From an uncultured Lachnospiraceae bacterium (GTDB lineage Bacteria > Bacillota > Clostridia > Lachnospirales > Lachnospiraceae): a stretch of 28,550 nucleotides of DNA. The notes beneath the pieces were generated by a model. The model had not been told where the DNA came from and searched no databases. It worked only from the letters and a program-made list of their open reading frames with translations. Positions within the stretch are counted from its first letter, which is position 1. The number at the start of each line of letters is the position of its first letter. The stretch spans positions 1 to 28,550 of the forward strand of contig CAJUJY010000046.1 in the NCBI GenBank assembly GCA_910586555.1, written 5' to 3'. Made by a program: the position numbers and the translations under genes. Below, piece after piece: positions 14,931-22,627 of the stretch.

Positions 14931-17261
14931 TTATATTTTCATGGAAAGCTGTATTCTCTTTTTTTCTATATCTATGTTTAATACTTTTACATTTACAATA
15001 TCACCAACACTTACTATATCAAGGGGGTGTTTTACAAATTTATTGTTAGAAAGCTGTGATATATGTACAAGCCCGTCCTGGTGCACCCCTATATCCACAA
15101 ATGCACCAAAATCAATTACATTACGTACTGTACCTTTTAATATCATTCCTTCTTTTAAATCTTTTATTTCAAGTACATCTGTACGTAATATTGGAAGTGG
15201 CATTTCATCACGTGGATCCCTTGCTGGTTTTTCTAATTCCTTAAGTATATCACAAAGTGTTATTTCCCCTATGCCAAGTTCTGCTGCCATTTTCTTTTTA
15301 TCTTTAATCTTTAAAGCCAGGCTGCCTTTTATACCGGTTTCATTATTAACTGGCTGTGTATCTTCCACAGGGATTTTATTATCTTTAAATGCCTTGGCAA
15401 ATGCTGCCCCAAATGCTGTACTGGTATTTTTTATTATAAATTCTTTTTTCTTTTCCTGTTTTTTATCTTTTAAACTTGCTGTTTTTTCTTTCTTTGAAGA
15501 TATTGCAGCTTCTGCTTGTATCTTTTTTAAATCCTCTGGTGTTATTCCAAGCTTTTTAAGTAATTTTTCTGCTGCTTCATATGATTCAGGGTGCACGCTT
15601 GTTGCATCAAGCATATTACTGCCGCCTTGTATACGCATAAACCCTGCACACTGTTCAAATGCTTTAGGGCCAAGCTTTGCAACTTTAAGCAGTTGTTTTC
15701 TGTCAGTAAATTTCCCGTTTCCCTCCCTGTATGTTACTATATTTTTAGCAACAGTTTTGGAAATACCTGATATATACCCAAGCAGCGGGGCTGATGCGGT
15801 ATTTAAATCAACGCCAACCCTGTTTACACAGTCCTCCACTACGCCTGTAAGAGCTTCTGCAAGTTTTTTCTGGTTCATGTCATGCTGGTACTGCCCTACC
15901 CCTATTGACCCTGGATCAATTTTAACAAGTTCTGCAAGCGGGTCTTGCAGCCTTCTTGCTATTGATGTGGCACTTCTCTGTCCTGTATCAAATTCCGGGA
16001 ACTCTTCTGTTGCAAGCTTGCTGGCAGAATATACTGAAGCACCTGCTTCATTTACTATTACATACTGTACAGGTTTTTTTATCTCTTTTAGCATATCTGC
16101 AATTATCTGTTCCGATTCACGTGATGCAGTGCCATTGCCAACAGATATAAGTGATATATCATATTTATCAATAAGTGCTTTAACAATTTGTTTAGTTTCC
16201 TCTACTTTATTCTGTGGTGCTGTAGGATAAACAACTGTAGTATCAAGCACTTTCCCTGTACTGTCAACTACTGCAAGTTTACAGCCTGTACGGAAAGCCG
16301 GGTCCCATCCAAGTACATTCCTGCCAGCAACTGGCGGCTGCATAAGAAGCTGTGCAAGGTTTTTACCAAATACTTTAATTGCGCCATCCTCTGCCTTTTC
16401 AGTTAATTCATTACGTATATCACGTTCTATTGCAGGTGCAATTAACCTTTTATAACTATCTTCTATTGTTTCTTTTAAAATAGCAGTTATTCCATTATTA
16501 GAAGAAGTTATTATTTTTTTGCCCAGATATAAAAGTATCCGCTCTTCTGGCGCTTCAAGCTTTACTGTAAGGAATTTCTCCTTCTCACCACGGTTTAATG
16601 CAAGCACCCTGTGGCCTGCAATTTTACATGCCTGTTCACTAAAATTATAGTACATTTCATAAACCGACTTTTCCCCACTGTCCTTGGCAGATGATATAAT
16701 TCTTCCCTCTTCAAATGTAATTTTCCTTATATATGCCCTGTACTCTGCGTTATCAGAAATAATTTCTGCTATTATATCCTTTGCGCCTGCTATTGCCTCT
16801 TCAGTGCTGTTTACTTCCTTTTCCACTGAAACATAAGCACTTGCAATTTCTTCTATGCTTTCTTCTATGTCCTGTGCCCTGATTATATCTGCAAGCCCCA
16901 AAAGCCCCTTTTCCATAGCTGCTGTTGCCCTTGTTCTTCTCTTAGGCCTGTATGGGCGGTAAAGGTCTTCTACAGCCACCTGTGTCTTTGCTTCTAAAAT
17001 CTGTTTTTTAAGTTCTTCTGTAAGCCTTCCTTGTTCTTCTATGCTTGCAAGCACCTGTTCTTTTTTCTCTTCAAGGTTTCTAAGATATATAAGGCGCTCA
17101 TTTATATTACGTATCTGCTCGTCATTTAATGAACCATGCGCTTCTTTCCTGTACCTTGCTATAAAGGGAATAGTATTACCACCATCTATAAGATCTATTA
17201 CTGCCAGTACCTGCCCTGTCCTTACAGAAAGCTCTTCTGCAATTTGTCCTGCAATATCCAT
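14931..17261 (-). CDS. tex: Tex-family RNA-binding transcription accessory protein
   Basis: 776 residues. N-terminal helical domain (MDIAGQIAEELSVRTGQVLAVIDLI, then NTIPFIARYRKEAHGSLND), a YqgF/RNase H-like domain in the middle (WDPAFRTGCKLAVVDSTGKVLDT), helix-hairpin-helix repeats (LGYISGISKTVAKNIV), and an S1 RNA-binding domain from about 705 to the end (GTVRNVIDFGAFVDIGVHQDGLVHIS). Tex binds nucleic acids and affects transcription; its exact role is unsettled. Against most Tex proteins there is an extra Lys-rich stretch of about 65-75 residues at 581-652, between the HhH part and MAAELGIGEITL. GGAGG precedes the ATG. No terminator is seen before the AssT-like gene. Confidence 0.95.
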   Translation of the reverse strand: MDIAGQIAEELSVRTGQVLAVIDLIDGGNTIPFIARYRKEAHGSLNDEQIRNINERLIYLRNLEEKKEQVLASIEEQGRLTEELKKQILEAKTQVAVEDLYRPYRPKRRTRATAAMEKGLLGLADIIRAQDIEESIEEIASAYVSVEKEVNSTEEAIAGAKDIIAEIISDNAEYRAYIRKITFEEGRIISSAKDSGEKSVYEMYYNFSEQACKIAGHRVLALNRGEKEKFLTVKLEAPEERILLYLGKKIITSSNNGITAILKETIEDSYKRLIAPAIERDIRNELTEKAEDGAIKVFGKNLAQLLMQPPVAGRNVLGWDPAFRTGCKLAVVDSTGKVLDTTVVYPTAPQNKVEETKQIVKALIDKYDISLISVGNGTASRESEQIIADMLKEIKKPVQYVIVNEAGASVYSASKLATEEFPEFDTGQRSATSIARRLQDPLAELVKIDPGSIGVGQYQHDMNQKKLAEALTGVVEDCVNRVGVDLNTASAPLLGYISGISKTVAKNIVTYREGNGKFTDRKQLLKVAKLGPKAFEQCAGFMRIQGGSNMLDATSVHPESYEAAEKLLKKLGITPEDLKKIQAEAAISSKKEKTASLKDKKQEKKKEFIIKNTSTAFGAAFAKAFKDNKIPVEDTQPVNNETGIKGSLALKIKDKKKMAAELGIGEITLCDILKELEKPARDPRDEMPLPILRTDVLEIKDLKEGMILKGTVRNVIDFGAFVDIGVHQDGLVHISQLSNNKFVKHPLDIVSVGDIVNVKVLNIDIEKKRIQLSMKI

Positions 17262-17332
17262 GCCAGTCCTCCATATAAAGCAATAAATATATTTACTATG
17301 TATTTTTACATTATAAAACAGGTTCCTGGCAC

Positions 17333-17388
17333 TAAGCCGGAATATCCCATAAAGCTGGCAATATGCCTATATATGGGAAGTCTGGCTT
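17333..17388. repeat. Long intergenic hairpin between lysC and tex
   Basis: Two nested stems, AAGCCGGA/TCTGGCTT (17333-17340 with 17381-17388, one wobble) and TCCCATA/TATGGGA (17344-17350 with 17372-17378), plus a small inner GGCA-ATA-TGCC. No T-run on either side, so it is not a classic terminator. It may slow or end read-through from lysC, or be a remnant palindromic repeat. Confidence 0.55.
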
Positions 17389-17435
17389 ATGCACCAGAAA
17401 CCATACAAATACTTACCTGCCTGTAGTTTTTATAC

Positions 17436-18647
17436 TTACATATCAAGTGAGAATGCATCGTGTACAGCCTGTGCTGCAATTTTTGTATATTTTCTGTCAA
17501 CAAGTACTGTTACACGTATTTCTGATGTAGAAATCTGGCGTATATTTACACCAGCATCATAAAGTGCTTCAAACATTTTTGCAGCAACACCAGCATTTGT
17601 CATCATGCCTGCACCGACTATTGAAACTTTGGAAACATCTTTTACTGCCTCTGTCTTTGAACATTTAAGGCTGGTATTTGCATGGCGTTTTATTGTTTCC
17701 ATTGCTGTATCTGCCATATCTTCTGTTACTGTAAAGCAGATATCCTGTGTCCCGTCATGTTCAACTGACTGGAGGATCATATCCACGTTTACATTATGGT
17801 TAGCAAGATGCTGGAATAACTTAAATGCAACCCCTGGTTTGTTTTCAAGGCCTTCAACTGCTATCTGGACTACATTTTCATCTGTAGCAACTCCGCTTAC
17901 TAACATCTTCTCCATATTACTTTCCTCCTTAACTACTGTTCCTTCACTTGTATTCAGGCTTGAACGCACAACAAGCTGCACACCATATTTCTTTGCCATT
18001 TCAACCGAACGGTTATGCAAAACCCCTGCCCCTAAACTTGCAAGCTCAAGCATTTCATCATAAGTTATTTCTTTAAGCTTGCGTGCTTTTGGCACTACCC
18101 TTGGGTCTGCTGTAAATACACCGTCTACATCTGTATAGATTTCACATGCATCTGCATGGAGTGCTGCTGCAAGTGCTACTGCTGTAGTATCAGAGCCGCC
18201 TCTGCCAAGTGTTGTGTAATCATCATATTTATTAACTCCCTGGAAACCTGTAATTACAACTATACGGCGGTTATCCAGTTCATTCTTAATTCTTTCTGTA
18301 TCAATTCTTTTAATCCTTGCATTTCCATAGTCTGCTGTTGTATGCATTGCAACCTGGAATGCATTCATTGAAACTGCTGGTACCCCAAGGGAATCCATAG
18401 CCATAGCCATAAGTGCAACTGATGTCTGTTCACCTGTTGTAAGAAGCATGTCAAGTTCACGCCTTGATGCTTTTGGGTTAATATCTTTTGCCATGTCAAT
18501 AAGTACATCTGTCTGTTTTCCCATTGCTGACAAAACTACTACTACTTTATTGCCATTTTTATAGTCTTCAATACAACGTTTTGCTACATTAAAAATCCTT
18601 TCCTTATTAGCAACTGATGTACCGCCAAATTTCTTAACTACTAACAT
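17436..18647 (-). CDS. lysC: Aspartate kinase
   Basis: 403 residues from the chosen ATG, which has GGAGGC 7 bases before it and starts with the family's usual VVKKFGGTSV (Lys5 binds ATP). It phosphorylates aspartate, the first step toward lysine, threonine and methionine. The kinase domain covers about 1-250 (TTGEQTSVALMAM, GFQGVNKYDDYTTLGRGGSDTTA), and two ACT domains follow (VAFKLFQHLANHNVNVDM, then VGAGMMTNAGVAAKMFEAL), which give feedback control by end-product amino acids. It is the last gene of hom / apgM-like / lysC. A stem with a T-run lies 19 bases upstream, which could attenuate it. Confidence 0.95.
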   Translation of the reverse strand: MLVVKKFGGTSVANKERIFNVAKRCIEDYKNGNKVVVVLSAMGKQTDVLIDMAKDINPKASRRELDMLLTTGEQTSVALMAMAMDSLGVPAVSMNAFQVAMHTTADYGNARIKRIDTERIKNELDNRRIVVITGFQGVNKYDDYTTLGRGGSDTTAVALAAALHADACEIYTDVDGVFTADPRVVPKARKLKEITYDEMLELASLGAGVLHNRSVEMAKKYGVQLVVRSSLNTSEGTVVKEESNMEKMLVSGVATDENVVQIAVEGLENKPGVAFKLFQHLANHNVNVDMILQSVEHDGTQDICFTVTEDMADTAMETIKRHANTSLKCSKTEAVKDVSKVSIVGAGMMTNAGVAAKMFEALYDAGVNIRQISTSEIRVTVLVDRKYTKIAAQAVHDAFSLDM

Positions 18648-18665
18648 ACTGCCTCCATTCCTGCT

Positions 18666-18694
18666 AAAAATGTGAAAAATCCTGGATTTCCACA
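18666..18694 (-). terminator. Possible attenuator in front of lysC
   Basis: On the minus strand TGTGGAAA pairs with TTTTTCACA-type bases over 8 pairs (one G-T), with an 8-base loop, and is followed directly by TTTTT (18670-18666). It has the shape of an intrinsic terminator but a modest GC content, and stands 19 bases before the lysC ATG, within the leader that runs from apgM. The regulatory role is inferred; no lysine riboswitch was recognised. Confidence 0.45.
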
Positions 18695-18711
18695 CTGCTT
18701 TTACAACCTGT

Positions 18712-18888
18712 GTCAAGCGGATATTCGCAATCCGCTTCGCTACTTGCCCACTTACAAACCAACTTCGTTGCCGCTTTGCGGCAGTCTGTCAGGAGCTTGA
18801 ACTCCTGCCAGACTAAGTAAGCCCTGGTAAACCAAACCTGCCGCTTAAGAAACGTGAATTTTAATGGGCTTACTTAATGAGGTTAAAT
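18712..18888. repeat. Intergenic palindromic repeat, long copy
   Basis: It begins with AAGCGGATATTCGCAATCC, contains GCTACTTGC, then GCCGC-TTT-GCGGC (18770-18782) and the strong stem AGTCTG.CAGGAG / CTCCTG.CAGACT (18783-18814), and ends in TAAGTAAGCCC...GGGCTTACTTA (about 18815-18875) around CCGCTTAAGAAACG. It shares five segments with the copy at 25381. The right end overlaps the stop codon of the apgM-like gene (18883-18885). It fills the gap between that gene and lysC. Confidence 0.75.
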
Positions 18889-20091
18889 GGGCTGCTGTAA
18901 AAGCCTGCCCATAAGGGTATATCCTTTTTCTACTACATTGCCGCTTTTAGCTGCTTCTTTTTCATTGTACAGCCATGTTGCATTTTTATTAACTGTGCTG
19001 TCATACAGCATATATGGCACAGGGCCAGATGTATGTGTACGGCATGATACTGGTGTAGGATGGTCTGGCATTATTAACATTCTGTAATCTTCCCCAGATG
19101 CCCCCATCTTCTTAATAATATAATCCACTACCCTGCCGTCAAGATATTCTATAGCCTTTATCTTACGTTTAAGGCTGCCCTGGTGTCCCATTTCATCAGG
19201 GGCTTCCATATGGATATATACAAAGTCATAATTATCTTCAAGCAGGACTTTTACTGCTGCACTTGCTTTACCCTCCCAGTTTGTTTCAAGTGTGCCATTA
19301 GCGCCAGGTACATCTATATTTAGCATGCCTGTTCCTTTTGCAATCCCTTTTAAAAGGTCAACTGCTGAAATCATTGCACCCTTTTTGCCATACCTGCCTT
19401 CAAATGAATCAAGTGACGGCTTTGTGCCTGCTCCCCAGAACCATATTGAATTTGCCTTATTAAGCCCTTTTTTTGCACGTTCTATATTTAATGGGTGGTT
19501 ATTTAATATATCATAGCTTTTCTCCATCATTTCACGGAGCTTTAAATCCTGTGGAAGATACCCGCCAATTACACGGCCAAGCACATCATGCGGAGGTGTA
19601 AGTTCTGCTACTTCCCCTCTGTCCCATATTGTTAAATGGCGGTAACTTGTTCCAACATAAAACTGGTAGATATCACTGTTTAACTCTTTTTGTACTGCTT
19701 CCATAAGCACAGCAGCGTCTTCTGTCGGTATTTCGCTGGAACTGTGGTCAATTATTGTCTTTTCACTATATGGAAGGTTATCATCAGATAATGTAACAAT
19801 ATTACAGCGTATTGCAATATCTGTATCTTTCATTGGAACGCCTATGCTAAGTGCTTCAAGCGGTGAACGCCCTGTATAATGCTTTCTGGGATTATACCCA
19901 AGCACTGCAAGGTTTGCTGTGTCACTTCCTGGTTTCATTCCGTCAGGTATAGTATATGCAAGCCCAATCTCTGATTTTGGTGCTATACTGTCCATAGCAG
20001 GCGTTTTTGCATATTCAAGCGGTGTCATGCCTCCTAATTCACTAACAGGCTCATCTGCCATTCCATCTCCTAATACTACAATGTACTTCAT
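18883..20091 (-). CDS. ApgM-family phosphoglycerate mutase / proposed homoserine kinase
   Basis: 402-residue alkaline-phosphatase-superfamily protein of the short, archaeal-type cofactor-independent phosphoglycerate mutase group. Metal-site motifs: GDGMAD (Asp9), GSDTANLAVLGY with the nucleophile Ser56, HMEAPDEMGHQG and MPDHPTP. This family includes a subgroup proposed to act as homoserine kinase (TIGR02535 type) because it sits among threonine genes. Here it lies 151 bases behind hom and in front of lysC, and no thrB is in the window, so the kinase role is the better guess. Both roles remain open. AAAGGACGG lies 11 bases before the ATG. Confidence 0.85.
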   Translation of the reverse strand: MKYIVVLGDGMADEPVSELGGMTPLEYAKTPAMDSIAPKSEIGLAYTIPDGMKPGSDTANLAVLGYNPRKHYTGRSPLEALSIGVPMKDTDIAIRCNIVTLSDDNLPYSEKTIIDHSSSEIPTEDAAVLMEAVQKELNSDIYQFYVGTSYRHLTIWDRGEVAELTPPHDVLGRVIGGYLPQDLKLREMMEKSYDILNNHPLNIERAKKGLNKANSIWFWGAGTKPSLDSFEGRYGKKGAMISAVDLLKGIAKGTGMLNIDVPGANGTLETNWEGKASAAVKVLLEDNYDFVYIHMEAPDEMGHQGSLKRKIKAIEYLDGRVVDYIIKKMGASGEDYRMLIMPDHPTPVSCRTHTSGPVPYMLYDSTVNKNATWLYNEKEAAKSGNVVEKGYTLMGRLLQQPI

Positions 20092-20242
20092 TTATTATAT
20101 CCGTCCTTTCTAAATGTCCATACCCTTCCATAAACTGTAAAACATAAACTAGCAGTTTTAAAGTTCCTGGCATAAATCCAAAGAACCATTCCAAAATTCT
20201 AATATTGCCTTCTCTGCAATTAAAAATTGTTGCAATTATAAA

Positions 20243-21454
20243 TTAATGAAAACGGATTTTATTTATAATATTGCCAAGTGATTTTTCTGCACTTGCATAT
20301 GTGCCTTCTGTTATCTCTTCTGTTATAAATGCATATTCATCACTATACCCTGCTTCTACAGGGATAACATTTCCAAACGCTTCTTTTACTTTTGTTTCAT
20401 TTTCTGCCTTTGTGCCAGAAACCCTGACAAAGAATTTTGAAATATTTTCTTTAAATGGCACAATTTCCAGTTTCTGGTTATCCCATATTGTTTTTATATT
20501 TATGCCAGGGTGTTTTGCAGCTTCTATAATATCAGAAACTACAGCGCTTGCTGTAGCAAGTTTTCCTGCACCCTGCCCATAGAACATTACATCACCTGCC
20601 ATATTCCCCTTTACAAGTATTGCATTAAATACACCATCAACACTGTAAAGCGGGTGTGTGGCATTAACAAGCCCTGGTGCAACCATTGCACTAACTTTCC
20701 CGCCAGTATTTTTACATGAAGCAATTATTTTTATTTTAGATTTAAGCTTTTTAGCATAATTTATATCCCTGTCTGTAATTTTTGTAATGCCTTCTGTATA
20801 TATATCCTTAAAATCTGTCTGGTGCCCGTATGCAAGTGATGCCAGTATTGCAATTTTGCGGCAGGCATCATAACCTTCTATATCTGCTGACGGGTCTTTT
20901 TCTGCATAACCTTTTGCCTGTGCATCTTTAAGTACTGTTTCAAAATCTGCACCCTTTTCTGTCATTTCAGTAAGTATATAATTTGTAGTACCATTTAAAA
21001 TGCCTGAAATTTGTTCAATTATATCTGGTGCAAGTGAAGATTTAAGAGGGCGTATAATAGGGATTCCTCCCCCTACACTTGCCTCAAATAAGAAATTACA
21101 CTTCTTTTCTTCTGCTATATTAATAAGTTCCGGGCCAAATGCTGCAACAAGCGCTTTATTTGATGTACATACGCTTCTTCCTTTTTCAAGGCTTGCTTTT
21201 ACAAATTCATAAGCAGGATGTAGCCCTCCCATAGTTTCAACTACTATATTTATACTGCTATCCCCGTCAATTTCCTTAAAATCATGGACAATAAGCTCTT
21301 CTGCATGGTCACCCTTAAAATCCCTTAAATCAAGTATTGATTTAACTTTAATTTCTTCACCAGTTCTCTCTTTTATGATCTGGCAGTTTTCCTTTAAAAC
21401 CTGGAAAACACCGGAGCCAATAGTGCCATATCCTAATATGCTTACATTAATCAT
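20243..21454 (-). CDS. hom: Homoserine dehydrogenase
   Basis: 403 residues. NAD(P)-binding start SILGYGTIGSGVFQVL, then TSNKALVA and the substrate-site motif GYAEKDPSADIEGYDACRKIAIL, followed by TEGITKIT; a regulatory ACT domain forms the C-terminal 80 residues (FFVRVSGTKAENETKVK onward). It reduces aspartate semialdehyde to homoserine for threonine and methionine. GGAGG lies 5 bases before the ATG. It begins 18 bases after prfB's stop, so it belongs to the secA-prfB transcript, an unusual partnership, and leads into the apgM-like gene and lysC. Confidence 0.95.
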   Translation of the reverse strand: MINVSILGYGTIGSGVFQVLKENCQIIKERTGEEIKVKSILDLRDFKGDHAEELIVHDFKEIDGDSSINIVVETMGGLHPAYEFVKASLEKGRSVCTSNKALVAAFGPELINIAEEKKCNFLFEASVGGGIPIIRPLKSSLAPDIIEQISGILNGTTNYILTEMTEKGADFETVLKDAQAKGYAEKDPSADIEGYDACRKIAILASLAYGHQTDFKDIYTEGITKITDRDINYAKKLKSKIKIIASCKNTGGKVSAMVAPGLVNATHPLYSVDGVFNAILVKGNMAGDVMFYGQGAGKLATASAVVSDIIEAAKHPGINIKTIWDNQKLEIVPFKENISKFFVRVSGTKAENETKVKEAFGNVIPVEAGYSDEYAFITEEITEGTYASAEKSLGNIINKIRFH

Positions 21455-21472
21455 TTTTCCTCCATTCCGGCT

Positions 21473-22582
21473 TTATGCAGCCTGTGTAATCCATGCCAGA
21501 TAGGCATTTATAAATGCATCTATATCGCCGTCTAAAACTCCTGAAACATTACTAACCTCATGGCTTGTACGGTGGTCTTTAACCATAGTGTATGGCTGGA
21601 GGACATATGAACGTATCTGGCTTCCCCATCCATTGTCCATTACTTCCCCCCTTATGCCGCTTGCCTTTTCAAGCTGTTCTTTCTGTTTTAATATATAAAG
21701 TTTAGCTTTCAGCATTTGCATAGCCTTATCTTTATTCATATGCTGTGAACGTTCATTTTGACACTGTACTACTATTCCTGTCGGAAAATGCGTAATACGT
21801 ATTGCAGAAGATGTCTTATTAATATGCTGCCCGCCTGCCCCGCTTGACCTGTAGGTATCAATCCGGATATCATCATCTGCTATTTCAACATCTAAGTCTT
21901 CTTCTATATCAGGCATCACATCACATGAAACAAAAGAAGTCTGCCTTTTTCCTGCTGCATTAAACGGCGAAATCCTTACAAGCCTGTGCACGCCATGTTC
22001 TGATTTAAGATAACCATATGCATTTATACCATTTATCTGTAAAGTAACAGATTTATAACCTGCCTCATCACCATCAAGGAAATCAAGCACCTCAACTGAA
22101 AATCCTTTTTTCTCTGCCCATCTCTGGTACATCCTGCAAAGCATTCCTGCCCAGTCACAGCTTTCTGTGCCGCCTGCCCCTGCATGTAACGTAAGGATTG
22201 CATTGTCTTTGTCATATTCACCACATAATAATGTTTCAATCCTTAATGCTTCAAATTCCTCTTCAAATTCCTTTAATGAAGCTTCAATATCAGGAAGCGC
22301 ACCTGCATCATTTTCTTCTTCAGATATTTCTATTAGCATAAGCATATCATCCCTGCTGCTTAAAAGTTTCTCATATCTTTCAATAACAGACTTTATCTTA
22401 CGGCTTTCCTGTACCACCAAAGCAGAAGAAGCCGGGTCATCCCAGAAACCCGGTTCTTCCATGGTTTTATCAAGTTCTTCTGCCCTTTCCCTTTTATTAT
22501 CTAAGCCGAGTGAACCAGCCATGTTTTCCAGAGGTTTTTCATACTTTGCCAGTACTGTCTTTATATTATCAAACTCTATCAA
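21473..22582 (-). CDS. prfB: Peptide chain release factor 2
   Basis: 369 residues from the chosen start. It reads UAA and UGA stop codons by SPF (205-207) and cuts peptidyl-tRNA with GGQ (250-252, in SSGAGGQHINKT). The TTG start at 22582 is chosen: GAGG ends 8 bases before it and it gives MIEFDNIK. A GTG three codons earlier overlaps the ribosome binding site itself. Many bacteria code prfB with a +1 programmed frameshift at CTTTGAC near codon 25; here that place reads TCA CTC GGC TTA in one open frame, so the control is absent. It follows secA by 45 bases, a common Firmicute order. Confidence 0.95.
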   Translation of the reverse strand: MIEFDNIKTVLAKYEKPLENMAGSLGLDNKRERAEELDKTMEEPGFWDDPASSALVVQESRKIKSVIERYEKLLSSRDDMLMLIEISEEENDAGALPDIEASLKEFEEEFEALRIETLLCGEYDKDNAILTLHAGAGGTESCDWAGMLCRMYQRWAEKKGFSVEVLDFLDGDEAGYKSVTLQINGINAYGYLKSEHGVHRLVRISPFNAAGKRQTSFVSCDVMPDIEEDLDVEIADDDIRIDTYRSSGAGGQHINKTSSAIRITHFPTGIVVQCQNERSQHMNKDKAMQMLKAKLYILKQKEQLEKASGIRGEVMDNGWGSQIRSYVLQPYTMVKDHRTSHEVSNVSGVLDGDIDAFINAYLAWITQAA

Positions 22583-22627
22583 TCCACTCACCTCAATCCT
22601 GCCAGACAGATATATAATAAATTATAT

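Noticed and set aside
14941..16230. Open frame of 429 codons on the plus strand
   Set aside because: It is antisense to tex, Ser/Phe/Ile-rich as expected for a mirror of an AT-rich gene, with no binding site.
18648..18883. Lysine riboswitch before lysC
   Set aside because: I could not find the conserved core; the region is explained by the palindromic repeat and a terminator-like stem.
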